From: Pedobacter sp. D749
GTDB lineage: Bacteria; Bacteroidota; Bacteroidia; Sphingobacteriales; Sphingobacteriaceae
Assembly: GCF_019317285.1 (NCBI RefSeq)
Contig: NZ_CP079218.1
Location: forward strand, 1,922,001-1,986,000
DNA length: 64,000 bases
Direction: 5' to 3'
Part shown: positions 37,797 through 47,117 of the stretch, piece by piece
Layout: each line of letters opens with the position of its first letter
How positions within the stretch are numbered: the stretch's first letter is position 1
The notes under the pieces: model-generated
The model's input: only the letters and a program-made list of their open reading frames with translations
Database searches by the model: none
Told to the model about the DNA's origin: nothing
Position numbers and translations under genes: made by a program

Positions 37797-39095
37797 ATGC
37801 AGCTCTTACACATTAAATTTCTCTCAGACTATAAACAGTTCAAAAAGGATCAGCTCATTACCTTCAGTACAGACGATGATGAGCAAATTGAATCCTATAT
37901 CCTGAAAATTTCCGTACTGGTTGGCCGGAACGGAAGTGGTAAAACAACTCTGATGAGCATCATTGCCCAGTTCTTTCACCACATCGAACGCTATAACGGC
38001 AAAATTCCAGCTGACATTGAGATCTGTTATGTCATAGGGATACTGGGCAGGAGCCGCACTGTGACTCTGATCCATCAATACAACCTGCTCCGGATTTCCA
38101 TTGGTGATACCCGCTATAAAAACATGCAGGTTATACCCAAAAAAAATCCCCACGAATGGGACAACAAAATTATCGATTCAGCTGAACCCGCCGTCACTTT
38201 TGACGAAATCGCGCAGTATATGCCCACCAGTATTGTCACTTCGGTGTTTTCCATGCACGGAGAATATCCGAATCCCCGGCCTGGCAATTACGAAGGCCGC
38301 CAGTTGCTCGCCGACAGGTCTATCACCAGAATGTATGGGGATAACCATTTTGACCTGGGCTCAATTTCCAGGGGAATCGTACGTTTTTTGAGAATGTACC
38401 TCGCCAAAGGCAGCCGCGTTAAGAGCCTGCTCGGGCTTTTCGACCTCAAATTTAATGACCGGGTTTTAACCAAAGACTGGAGAAGATCAAATGGCAACGA
38501 CGCCTGGGTTGATGTAGACCGTAAATGGTTAGCTGAAAATGATGTTGATGTGCAGATGGAACATATCTTCCTGAACGATATCGAATTCAAGCGGGGCGAT
38601 CGGCTGATCAACCTGAGCAACATGAGCTCGGGTGAAAAAATGCTCTTATTGCGTGCGATATCCATTCTTGATGCGATCGAACAAAATTCACTGGTCATCA
38701 TTGAAGAACCCGAGCTCCACTTAGACCCGGTGTGGAACCGGCAGCTGGTTACCCTGTTCCGAACCTTTTTTTCTTCTTACCGCGCGCACATTCTCATTGC
38801 CACCCATGATTATTCGCTGATCAAATCCATTCCGCCTTCGCGTCTGGTCTTTTTAAACCAGGGCAGGGACGAGGCCATTAAAAATACTTACCTGGCCTCT
38901 TATGACGACCTTTTTTCAACACTCTATGGAGGGAGTTACCGACCCAACAAAGTTGAGCAGGACCTGCTCAAGAGTATCGAATCCAAACCTTTAGCGGAAC
39001 TCAAAGATATTTTTTCAGAAATGGGAAATTCGCTCTACAAATATTTAGTGTTCAAGAAAATAGCTAAACTCGAAGAAGATGTGGAAGGTAACTAA
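37797..39095 (+). CDS. Septu-like ATPase (PtuA-type AAA/ABC-like)
   Basis: 432 aa. The N-terminal half has GRNGSGKT (Walker A, 43-50); the C-terminal half NMSSGEKMLLL (ABC signature, about 265-275), VIIEEPELHLD (Walker B with D-loop, 300-310) and IATHDYS (H-loop, His337). This is the SMC/ABC-like layout of PtuA, OLD-type and retron-associated ATPases. The gene overlaps the downstream HNH gene by 17 bp, the PtuA-PtuB order of Septu defence systems, where the ATPase controls the nuclease after phage infection. Length and motifs fit PtuA. An OLD-type pair is excluded because there is no TOPRIM domain. Confidence 0.85.
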   Translation: MQLLHIKFLSDYKQFKKDQLITFSTDDDEQIESYILKISVLVGRNGSGKTTLMSIIAQFFHHIERYNGKIPADIEICYVIGILGRSRTVTLIHQYNLLRISIGDTRYKNMQVIPKKNPHEWDNKIIDSAEPAVTFDEIAQYMPTSIVTSVFSMHGEYPNPRPGNYEGRQLLADRSITRMYGDNHFDLGSISRGIVRFLRMYLAKGSRVKSLLGLFDLKFNDRVLTKDWRRSNGNDAWVDVDRKWLAENDVDVQMEHIFLNDIEFKRGDRLINLSNMSSGEKMLLLRAISILDAIEQNSLVIIEEPELHLDPVWNRQLVTLFRTFFSSYRAHILIATHDYSLIKSIPPSRLVFLNQGRDEAIKNTYLASYDDLFSTLYGGSYRPNKVEQDLLKSIESKPLAELKDIFSEMGNSLYKYLVFKKIAKLEEDVEGN

Positions 39096-40059
39096 CCATT
39101 CGAATACAAGAACGCTATTTTATTACAATAAGCATGTCATCCTTAATTTCTGGAAGTTCTGGATCGAAATTGCCGCGGTCAGGAATATCCGCACAAAAAT
39201 CGATCGGCCAAACTTTCTTGAAAACTATGTTGCCGCCAAGCAAAGTTTTGACATCAGGTTTATTCCCCTTACGCTAGCCAGCAGTACATCTTTCAGGACC
39301 CTTACCGTTTCCATTATCAAACTCGGGCTTCGCGAACTTAAAAAAGAATATGCCGTTTACCTGCGTCAAAACAGGGAAGTTTACCGGCTGAATTATAATT
39401 TCGCTCCACAGATCCATCCGGAGCCGCTCAAAAAAATCTTCAAGGATTATTTCTATGAAGTCTGCTGGGGAAAAAAATGGATATGGCGCGATGTTGTCGG
39501 TATACCATATGACAGATCCAAGTTTCAGGAAAACTTTAAGCTCGAAAACGACATGTCCATCTGTCCGTACTGCGATTTAACGACAATTCCCAGCAAAAGG
39601 AGTGCCTGGGTGGAGCATTTTCTTCCAAAGGGCAAATTCCCCTATGTCTCCAGTAATCCCAATAACCTCATTCCAACCTGTACCCCCTGCAATGTCAGTG
39701 GCACCGGAAAAGGCGAAGGGCACAAAAATCCCGTAAAAAGTCCTTTGCAGCAGCAGATTGGAGACACCCTGGAGTTCCGCGTTGTTAATGATAAAATAGA
39801 AATCACGGCAAACGCCGATGCAGGGGTCGAAAATTATCTCGCGCTTTTAAAAACCCGGGAGCGGTACAGGGAGCGGAATGTCCAAAGGTCTGTTTTTAAG
39901 ACGCTGATTGAAACCTATAACCTGATTACTGATGGTAATCAGGCACAAGAGCTTGATCAGCGTTTCTTTGATTATATCAAAGTAATCGGTACAGAACAGG
40001 GCCATTATTTTGTAAGAAAAACTTTGCTGGAGGATATTGAAATCATTAAACAGTTATGA
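39079..40059 (+). CDS. Septu-like HNH nuclease (PtuB-type)
   Basis: 326 aa. The start ATG lies within the end of the ATPase gene. Residues 162-204 hold the nuclease: CPYC (162-165), VEHFLPKGKFP (His180), NNLIPTC and CTPCN (201-204), i.e. an HNH motif with two zinc Cys pairs. The first 150 residues are a helical domain, longer than in many PtuB proteins, and about 120 residues follow the HNH. It should be the DNA-cleaving partner of the ATPase. A retron reverse transcriptase is not seen next to it, so a Septu-like two-gene system is favoured. Confidence 0.85.
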   Translation: MWKVTNHSNTRTLFYYNKHVILNFWKFWIEIAAVRNIRTKIDRPNFLENYVAAKQSFDIRFIPLTLASSTSFRTLTVSIIKLGLRELKKEYAVYLRQNREVYRLNYNFAPQIHPEPLKKIFKDYFYEVCWGKKWIWRDVVGIPYDRSKFQENFKLENDMSICPYCDLTTIPSKRSAWVEHFLPKGKFPYVSSNPNNLIPTCTPCNVSGTGKGEGHKNPVKSPLQQQIGDTLEFRVVNDKIEITANADAGVENYLALLKTRERYRERNVQRSVFKTLIETYNLITDGNQAQELDQRFFDYIKVIGTEQGHYFVRKTLLEDIEIIKQL

Positions 40060-40222
40060 GCTGCAGTTTTTTTACTGCTTTTTACACATGAAGTGAGTCC
40101 AGGTACCCCGTAATAGGACGGCAAAATAAAAAGAAATAAGGCACATCTGTAAAAATTAGCTAGTTGCGGATCGTACAAGACAAGCCCAGCTTTGCACCCC
40201 ATCGCCTGTAAACACCAAATAA

Positions 40223-41413
40223 ATGCCACAACTCTATATGCCCAGCGAGGCAAGCCGATTAGCCATGGAAGATCTTGTCCAGGGTTTCATGTTTGATACC
40301 GATGACCTTGGGGATCCGGTGCTAATGATCAAGTTCGATGCTGCGGTGCTGACCAGTATTGTTAAAGGATGTGCACTGGAGATTATTGCCGGCCACCCTG
40401 ATGTTTTCCCAGGTGGCTGTGTACTGATGATCTTTGACAACCCAAAAGTACCGCTCTTTGTTTACAATATACCGCAGGAAATGGATACAGCGGTTGGTCC
40501 CGAGGTTGCATGGCAATTGGAAAAGCTTATTGAAAATAAGCAGATCAGGATAGCACTATTTAATGAACTGTTGATGCCTGTGTTTTCCGGAGAGCTGGAG
40601 GCCACGTTCAATAATGCAGACTGGCAAAACTGGCTGTCAGGCCAATTTCGGGAACCGAAATTGGACCCACGCGGGCCCAATGCCATTACCTACTATCCCG
40701 AGCAGTCTAATAACGGCTTTCTGATCCGGCTCATCAATTGCGATCATTCGGGTGAAAAAATGATAGATGTGCTGATGTATGATCCCGAAAAAGATTTTGC
40801 AAATGTTGTTGATGGACGGTATAATTTTGCGGATTTCCTGACCGACGGAAAACACGGTTACCATCAGGAGTTCTCTCTTCATCATACTTTTTCCCAGTTT
40901 TTTACCGAAAATGAAAATTATTTCCCGTCACCTTTAAAGACTGGTGGACAGGAATTCACCGACTTTGTGATTCTTTTGGACGACGCCTACCTGCTGATCG
41001 AGTCCAAACATGTGATCAGTGCCAAACAGACCAAAGTGTCCAAACAGATTTCCAAGGCTACTCAGCAGCTCAAGCGATCCGACGAATTGATTCTGGACGG
41101 CACGCTATCCTTAAAGAACAGTATGCTACAGCAAGCCCTGCTACAACGCAGGATCAACATTCGGATGTGCATATACAATGACGCCATTAAACTCACCGAA
41201 TCAAAATGCAAGACGATCGTCAGTGAATTTGACAAAATTGATCTGCCGATTTTCATCTCGGTGGGCACGCTCAAAGAATTTCTGGTTGGCATCTACCTGA
41301 TGAGTTCAGAGCGGTTTAAGCAGAACGTTAAGGAAAATCTCATGCGGTTTTTCATCGAGTACCAGCGGTCAGAAAAAACGGTATTGATTATCGATCGGGT
41401 AGGAGTTGGCTAG
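40223..41413 (+). CDS. PD-(D/E)XK nuclease-like protein, 396 aa, behind the Septu-like pair
   Basis: The C-terminal third has GGQEFTDFVILLDDAYLLIE followed by SKH, a clear D-x(n)-ExK motif of a PD-(D/E)XK fold (about residues 240-263), then a Lys-rich helix (KVSKQISKATQQLK). The first 220 residues are an alpha/beta region without a family that I know. It reads in the same direction as the Septu-like genes, 163 bp behind them. It could be a third component, or an independent nuclease. The next gene to the right is the broken integrase on the other strand. Confidence 0.7.
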   Translation: MPQLYMPSEASRLAMEDLVQGFMFDTDDLGDPVLMIKFDAAVLTSIVKGCALEIIAGHPDVFPGGCVLMIFDNPKVPLFVYNIPQEMDTAVGPEVAWQLEKLIENKQIRIALFNELLMPVFSGELEATFNNADWQNWLSGQFREPKLDPRGPNAITYYPEQSNNGFLIRLINCDHSGEKMIDVLMYDPEKDFANVVDGRYNFADFLTDGKHGYHQEFSLHHTFSQFFTENENYFPSPLKTGGQEFTDFVILLDDAYLLIESKHVISAKQTKVSKQISKATQQLKRSDELILDGTLSLKNSMLQQALLQRRINIRMCIYNDAIKLTESKCKTIVSEFDKIDLPIFISVGTLKEFLVGIYLMSSERFKQNVKENLMRFFIEYQRSEKTVLIIDRVGVG

Positions 41414-41467
41414 CTATTCATTTCCTAACAAAACAAGAATCTTTCATATCTACCGAACTGCCACTCT

Positions 41468-42655
41468 TTAGTTAAAGCTGCAAGTTAAAAGAGGTCCAAA
41501 AATGGTACGAGCATTCAATAACGTGATGTTCGTATGTCCGAGCATCTTCGATACGCTTTCTATCGGGACACCGTTCAATAGTGTAACCGTAGTCGCAAAA
41601 GTATGGCGGGCAATGTGTGAGGTGAGTTTTTTATCAATTCCGCAGAGGTCGGCAATCTCCTTCAGGTATTCGCTCATCTTTTGATTGCTGGGAACTGGAA
41701 GAAGCAAGCCTTTATTGAGGCAAACTTTGTTGGTGGAATATCTATCGACAATTTCAACAGCTGTTGACAGTAGCGGAACCGATGACCTTGTTTTGGTTTT
41801 CTGCCTGTTGGTAAAGATCCATCGGTCGCCATCAATTCCCTTTCTGATATTCTCCTGTTTCAGTTTGAAGACATCGACATAAGCCAAACCAGTAAAACAG
41901 CAGAAAATAAAAACATCTCTTACCTGCTTCAATCTATCCGTTAAAAACTCTTTTCCCGCGATATGAGCCAATTCCTCTTGTTCAGATAAAATCGATCGAC
42001 ATTCTTCGTTTTGCCTTTATAAGCTGTAAATGGCGATTTATCTATCCATTCATTTTCCATACAGATGCGAAGGATCTTTCCAAGATTTTTAATGTTCTTT
42101 ACCACATAATTGTTCGCACAGTTCTTATCAGACCTTAGATAATGGTCAAATCCATTCAGAAATGCCTGGTCGATAGTTCTAATGTCCATATCGGCTACAC
42201 CATATTTCAAAGGAATAAAAACCTTAAGGTGTCTTTCCAAAACTTTATAACGGTTCAATGTGCCACGGACGTAATCTTTACCTACAAGCTGTTCCATCTT
42301 TAAATTATGGTCGGCAATCGCTTCTAATAGGGTATGGGAATTGGTGAGCGTACCGAGGTAACTGGGATTTAATTGCATCTGCTGTAATCGGCAAGCCCAT
42401 ATCGAAAACACATTGATGGGCATAATAAATGGCATTCTGCAATTGGTCGAGATGGGTGTTCAACACCTTGATCTCTTCTTTGGAGCCGATGGCTCGGCTG
42501 CCCTTGGCGTTCCATCGTTTGGGGTCGCAATCCCGATTGGTGGCCATCTCCGCACGGTTTCCCTCTACGGTAATCCTTATGTAGATCGGTACATTTCCAC
42601 TCACATAGTTCTTTTGCTTTTTCAGATAGAAAAGCAGGCTAAAATTGGTCTTCAT
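41468..42655 (-). pseudogene. Tyrosine recombinase (integrase) of island A, broken by two frameshifts and truncated
   Basis: The N-terminal part from the ATG at 42655 reads MKTNFSLLFYLKK, a typical Bacteroidota integrase start. Frame changes are needed near 42360 and near 41988. The catalytic domain then shows FTGLAYVDV and HIARHTFAT (the H-x-x-R box) and LGHTNI, but the tyrosine-bearing end is replaced by an unrelated tail ending at 41468. Thus it lacks the nucleophile. It lies about 315 bp inside the right att of island A, the normal place for a tRNA-targeting integrase. It is related to the fragment at 44796. Confidence 0.9.
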
Positions 42656-42970
42656 AATCTAACGATTGAAGGTGAAACAACCCAAGAACCGACTTCGGTT
42701 CGAGAGCTGCATCGCCATTAAAAAAACAATAAATAACAGTGATGCAAACATAGCTTTGCAACTAAATCTACACAAGATGTTAAGTTTGCAACAACCTGTA
42801 CAATAATTGATTATGTGTCATTCGGTGAGTAAATTTTAACCATTTTGCCTTACTCACCGAATCACTCACCAATTTTTGTGAATTCGTGCGAATTTTGGCA
42901 ACTTCCTAAAAGGAAAAACCCTGCTAATCGTGCGATTGCAGGGTTTTATACATTTTGATAGTCTTTGGTG
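42656..42970. other. Right end of island A, non-coding
   Basis: No gene. TTACTCACCGAATCACTCACC at 42851-42871 region (two ACTCACC repeats) resembles the motif near the left end and the ends of islands B and C. A hairpin ACCCTGCTAATCG/CGATTGCAGGGT type terminator lies at about 42907-42936. These are probably recombinase arm sites and a border terminator. Confidence 0.5.
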
Positions 42971-42986
42971 TGATCCCGCTGGGATT
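42971..42986 (-). other. att copy 1a
   Basis: TGATCCCGCTGGGATT, identical to the tRNA-Lys 3' end. Right boundary of island A. Confidence 0.85.
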
Positions 42987-43112
42987 GGCTCAGCCCGCAA
43001 AACCCCGAACCAGACCCTGAGCCTTTTACAAATCGAACCCAGGCCGGCGCTTCTGTTCGAATCCCAGGGGGGAATAAAACAAAAAAACCTCACATTTCTG
43101 TGAGGTTTCTTG
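42971..43112 (-). repeat. Composite att boundary repeat, copy 1
   Basis: 142 bp, almost identical to units at 45603 and 49757. On the minus strand it has a terminator hairpin (arms 43085-43094 and 43099-43108), a T-arm-like GGGATTCGAAC, a second GGGTTCGATT, a GGCTCAG/CTGAGCC inverted pair and the att core. Confidence 0.85.
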
Positions 43113-43127
43113 TGATCCCGCTGGGAT
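43113..43127 (-). other. att copy 1b
   Basis: TGATCCCGCTGGGAT, one base shorter than the other copies. Left boundary of island B. Confidence 0.8.
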
Positions 43128-44134
43128 GTGAACTTCGTTCAATTTCCAGCGTTTAAAGGCTATTTGGAAGGTTTTTGAAAAGCGACTCACCTTTTTGTCT
43201 GTATTTTTTAGATGCAATTGCAATATGTTAAATATACGGTTTATTTATTAAAACATTCAAAAGAATCTGAGCGAAAACATTTTAAAATTGTTTTTTTATC
43301 AACAATTAATTTACATCAAAAATGAAAATGGCACAGCGGTGTAACGCGATGCACTGGAAATCAAATATTAGCCATAGAAAACACAAAGATAATGTGGAAA
43401 ATTCGAAAAAGTTAAGGAAATGATCGGTGGCATCGAGGCTGAGTATTGAGGATTTCCCGGTACTGGGTGAAGTTAAAGGGCTTGAATACCTTTTTAAGCA
43501 CCTTCGCTGGCTTGATGATTTCGCTGGTCTTGAGGTTTTTTGGGTAATGCTTTATTTTCTTTTGTTCTGTCCTGAAATACCATTTGGATACTTTAGGGCT
43601 TTCTTTATCAATGTTAAGCTTTCCGGGATTTGTTTTCTTTAACAGCCATGCCGCTTCAAGATTAAAAATGAGTTTGAACGCAAGGAGTTTATTGTTGATA
43701 GTACATTAAGTGCTATCGTGCTAGTGAAAAATCGTTTAGAGAAAAAGAAACTTGATATTAATTTCTCAGCCATGATTAAAGATATTAAAGAATTAAGTTT
43801 CGAGTATCGTCATTTGAAATATCCCCTCTAGAGAACAGTTTCCCGCTTATTGGTCAGTCTCATAAAACGAATATTATAATTAGGAAAAAATATAATCTAC
43901 ATTTAGCATCTTTTAATGGTAATATAGAATAGTTTATTGTAAATGGCAATTTCAGGAGAACACAACAGGCAATAAACTTGATATTTCTTGTTGGTTTATT
44001 GCAGGAAATTTGAAGGCAAAACAATACTTTTAAATGGCTTAAAGAACAAAAAATTTTATCACGCCAGAGAAGGACAAATTGCAAAAAATCTTACCTTTAA
44101 TACCTTTACGTACAATCAAGTCAAAATTTACATC
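43128..44134. other. Left part of island B, non-coding with gene debris
   Basis: GACTCACCTTTTTG near 43182 resembles the ends of the other islands. Two open frames without start codons remain: minus strand 43412-43705 (contains WYFRTEQKKIKHYPKNLK) and plus strand about 43640-43831 (contains NRLEKKKLDINFSAMIKDIK). They look like pieces of former genes which I cannot identify. Confidence 0.4.
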
Positions 44135-44584
44135 ATGAACATAAAGTATGCGCATACCAACATTATAACAAAGGATTGGAAGGAACTTGCACGTTTCTAT
44201 GAAATCGTGTTTAATTGCATAGCGGTTCCACCCATACGAAACTATCAAGGGGAGTGGCTTGAAAAAGGCACCGGCGTCTTTAACGCTAATTTACAAGGGA
44301 TACAATTACGGCTACCTGGCTATGGGGATAATGGACCGACATTAGAAATCTATCAGTATTCAGAAATGATTAATGCTGAAAGACACTTAGCTAATCAAAA
44401 AGGATTTGGACATATCGCATTTAAGGTAGAGGATATTGCGGGGGTTTTAGCAATAGCATTAAAGAATGGAGCATCGAAAATTGGAGAGCTAAGCGAACAT
44501 CATTTTGATAATATCGGTGTATTTAGGTTTATTTACATCTCAGACCCGGACGGGAATATAATAGAACTCCTAAACTGGAGTTGA
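44135..44584 (+). CDS. VOC-family (glyoxalase/dioxygenase-fold) protein, 149 aa
   Basis: The start ATG at 44135 fits the family start MNIKYAHTNI. Two beta-alpha-beta-beta-beta modules are visible: residues 1-60 with the metal-ligand His at HTNI, and a second with FGHIAFKVEDI near residue 90, ending ISDPDGNIIELLNW with the Glu ligand. VOC enzymes of this size work as dimers on small toxic or aromatic compounds. The substrate cannot be deduced. It is the only intact cargo of island B. A frame extended upstream of the ATG is not protein-like. Confidence 0.88.
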   Translation: MNIKYAHTNIITKDWKELARFYEIVFNCIAVPPIRNYQGEWLEKGTGVFNANLQGIQLRLPGYGDNGPTLEIYQYSEMINAERHLANQKGFGHIAFKVEDIAGVLAIALKNGASKIGELSEHHFDNIGVFRFIYISDPDGNIIELLNWS

Positions 44585-44795
44585 TATTAATTTCGCAAAC
44601 TTAGAAATTTGAAATCGAACGCTTTTTGGTTAGAAATCTTCAGCCATCTTGCGGCCTAAATATTATAATTATTGGAGAGATTTCGAGCTAAAATTTCAAT
44701 AGAATGCTTTAAGACCAGGCATTTTATTTTAAAACCTGCTATTCATTAATTCCTGAAATGCCTCGTTGCTTAGAAATTGGTAAAGTCAGAAGTAG

Positions 44796-45356
44796 CTACC
44801 TGAAGAATATTGAACGAAAGACACTTACGGTATGCAGGTAGAAATCAAAACCGTCAATAAACTCATGGTCTATATGGCGGATGTTGAGGTCGCCTGTTTG
44901 GTATTTCAGTAAAATATATTCCTTAACATGCTTTTCCAATACCTTAAATCGCCTCAAAGTTCCTTCCGCATAATCTTCCTTCTCTACAAGTGCGGCCATT
45001 TTTGTATTATGGATTTTAATGGCCTCCATAATGGTGTGTGTTTTTTCTGCCTTGCCCAGATACTTGCATTTAACGCCTTCAGCGGATATCTCTGCATCTT
45101 CTACGCATAAGGCAGTATGGGCAGCAGTAACGCCCGCTTTCATTTTGTCAAGATAGGAATTTAAGGTTTTGGCATCTTCTTTTGTGCCGGTCATGTGACC
45201 CGCTTTGGTGTTCCACAATTCCAGCTCACATTTTCTGCTGGCGGACATTTCCACAGGTTTTCCGTCAACGGTAATCCTTAGATAAACAGGAGCAGCACCT
45301 TTAAGATAGTTTTTTGGTTTCTTCAGGTAGAAGAGCAGACTGAAATTAGTTTTCAT
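44796..45356 (-). pseudogene. Tyrosine recombinase (integrase) fragment of island B
   Basis: Starts at the ATG 45356 as MKTNFSLLFYLKKPKNYLKG, clearly related to the island A integrase. The core-binding domain continues to DHEFIDGFDFYLHT, after which 10 unrelated residues precede the stop. The whole catalytic domain is missing, so the fragment is inactive. It lies about 245 bp from the right att of island B. Confidence 0.9.
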
Positions 45357-45602
45357 AATCGACTGATTTAAAGTTAACAATTTAGCCTTGCAGTCTAATC
45401 GTATCAAGTCGTTCAATGATTGAAATTTCTGTAAGTCAATAACTTACGTGATTTTCAGTGAGTATGCCACTTTGTAAAACTACTCACCGAATTACTCAAT
45501 TTTTTATGCGATTTATTGCCTATTTTGGTATTTCCGGTAAACGAAAAAAGCTTTCAATAATTTGATTTGCAAGCTTTTACGTAGTTTTAATACTATTCTC
45601 TG

Positions 45603-45618
45603 TGATCCCGCTGGGATT
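45603..45618 (-). other. att copy 2a
   Basis: TGATCCCGCTGGGATT. Right boundary of island B. Confidence 0.85.
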
Positions 45619-45745
45619 GGCTCAGCCCCGCAAAACCCCGAACCAGACCCTGAGCCTTTTACAAATCGAACCCAGGCCGGCGCTTCTGTTCGAATCCCAG
45701 GGGGGAATAAAACAAAAAAACCTCACATTTCTGTGAGGTTTCTTG
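45603..45745 (-). repeat. Composite att boundary repeat, copy 2
   Basis: 143 bp; differs from copy 1 by one extra C in GCCCCGC and little else. It has the same terminator hairpin (arms 45718-45727 and 45732-45741). Confidence 0.85.
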
Positions 45746-45761
45746 TGATCCCGCTGTGATT
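45746..45761 (-). other. att copy 2b
   Basis: TGATCCCGCTGTGATT, one mismatch to the tRNA end. Left boundary of island C. Confidence 0.8.
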
Positions 45762-46120
45762 TACACCTAGTGTAAAAATCAACGTTTGCAATATCTTAGA
45801 GTGGCTTTGAAATTCGAACTCCCCGAATAACGCACCTTTTTTTTTAATACTTTATAGTTGCAAATGCAATATTTAAATATACATAAATTATAGCATTATC
45901 ACAAATCTAGTGTTTTATTAAATCTCAAATACATCATGCTCTGGCAACAATCTGAAACAATCTTATTACTTTTTGGCTCTGCATTCGACATTTACTTTTT
46001 AAAATTTCTCTCAGGAACAATTAGTTTTTCGATTTCATTGTCGAAAAATTAAAAGGAATATTACAACCTAAGAATAAACTGATTTCTATCATAATACAAT
46101 TTAAAGCATTAGCTGAAGAT

Positions 46121-46843
46121 TTAAGAATCAAGGTATTTTGATGCAATATCATCAAAGGCCAATGCTAAACTTTTAGGCTGACTCAACATTACTGTATGTC
46201 CCGATTCGATTGAAATTACTTCTGCATTAAGATAAGAGGCAATTTCTGATTGTTTTTCCGGGCTGAGTGTACCCTGATCCTTTAACAATCTTATATACGT
46301 AGCAGATCTTTTAGGTGTAGAGCTAAAATTGATTTTCTCCAGAAGTATAGGTGGTTCTGGGTGAATACAAGAAATGACTTTAGCAGTCATCGCAGTATCG
46401 AGGTCATTACACATCTTTTTTTTGACATACTGTTCCATATGCTTAGGATCAATTTTAATGTTTAATTTCTCAAGTAATAAACCAAAATAAAAGTTTAATC
46501 TGTCAGAAAACTTAAAAGTAGAAAGCGAATTCTTTCCGTTCTTAGGTATTGGGCTTCCTATATAAACCTGATGCACGATCCTGTCGGGGAGCATTTGCGT
46601 GATTTGAGGAATCAAAAGTCCTCCCATAGAATGCCCTGTAAGGATTATTCTTTTTGCTGGTAGCTGTTCGATCTGAGTAGAGACATATCTAGCACATTCA
46701 GAGATGGTTAGTTTTTTTAAATCGATACCAACTGGAATCCTTTCTGCAGCAAATGCTGGGCATTTCATTTCGTGAATCACATCTTGCCATATCTCAGGAT
46801 TAAGTGATCCACCATAAATCAAAACAAAACAAATATTTTTCAT
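46121..46843 (-). CDS. Alpha/beta hydrolase, 240 aa
   Basis: The family of small salicylate-esterase/hydroxynitrile-lyase-like hydrolases is suggested by FVLIYGGSLNPEIWQDVIHE at the start, GHSMGGLLIPQ (nucleophile Ser near residue 72), and SGHTVMLSQPKSLALAF at the end with the catalytic His. In related proteins the oxyanion-hole motif is HGxxH or HGA; here it is YGGS. No signal peptide is seen, so a cytoplasmic enzyme acting on a small ester is expected. The substrate is unknown. It is the left cargo gene of island C. Confidence 0.88.
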   Translation of the reverse strand: MKNICFVLIYGGSLNPEIWQDVIHEMKCPAFAAERIPVGIDLKKLTISECARYVSTQIEQLPAKRIILTGHSMGGLLIPQITQMLPDRIVHQVYIGSPIPKNGKNSLSTFKFSDRLNFYFGLLLEKLNIKIDPKHMEQYVKKKMCNDLDTAMTAKVISCIHPEPPILLEKINFSSTPKRSATYIRLLKDQGTLSPEKQSEIASYLNAEVISIESGHTVMLSQPKSLALAFDDIASKYLDS

Positions 46844-46884
46844 TATCTAGTTTTTAAAGTGAAATTTTATTGATAACATTATGG

Positions 46885-46960
46885 TTTGATTTCCCGAATA
46901 ATGCACTTTTTTTTAAAAAATATTTTGGCTAAAAATGCAATAGCCAAATATAGATTTTTT
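46885..46960. repeat. Island-end-like sequence without att core
   Basis: TCCCGAATAATGCAC followed by T8 and, further on, ATGCAATAGCCAAATATAG. This matches the order of motifs at 45818-45895, just inside the left att of island C. No att core is near it. Confidence 0.5.
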
Positions 46961-47117
46961 TCTATTGGCTTAAAGAATCAGTTTCTTTTATGCTGGGCAT
47001 AGAAGATATTATCTGATCTTAGTGTTTATCCTCAATATATACGGGCTTTTGAAAGCTATATAGCTGTTTTATAGGCCATCAATATAAATCCTTATTTTTG
47101 AACAAATCTTCTGACAG

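Larger units (their letters stand above)
23284..42986. mobile_element. Genomic island A (about 19.7 kb), defence-gene cargo, tRNA-Lys integrated
   Basis: Bounded by direct att copies at 23284-23299 and 42971-42986. It holds a broken tyrosine recombinase at its right end and about a dozen cargo genes, most of them nuclease, ATPase or abortive-infection types. The cargo genes are visibly richer in G+C than gltBD to the right, which suggests transfer. About 70 bp inside the left att and 100 bp inside the right att are related ACTCACC-containing sequences that could be recombinase arm sites. With the integrase dead, the island can only move with outside help. Confidence 0.85.
43113..45618. mobile_element. 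Genomic island B (about 2.5 kb), VOC cargo and integrase fragment
   Basis: Bounded by att copies at 43113-43127 and 45603-45618. It contains one intact gene (VOC-family protein), gene debris and a 3'-truncated integrase at its right end. The gene order, with the integrase next to the right att, repeats that of island A. It is clearly a shrunken relic of a larger element. Confidence 0.8.
45357..46120. other. Boundary between islands B and C, non-coding
   Basis: Contains the right end of island B (CTACTCACCGAATTACTCAA near 45479), the 143-bp att unit at 45603-45745, and the left end of island C (CTCCCCGAATAACGCACC near 45818). The remaining 230 bp before the hydrolase stop are AT-rich and show nothing coding. 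Confidence 0.55.

Noticed and set aside
37797..40059. Retron with ATPase/HNH effector
   Set aside because: No reverse transcriptase or msr/msd-like structure is found on either side.
43030..43075. Additional tRNA gene in the boundary unit
   Set aside because: Only T-arm-like GTTCGAATCCC and GGTTCGAT pieces are present; no D-arm, anticodon arm or matching acceptor stem can be folded.
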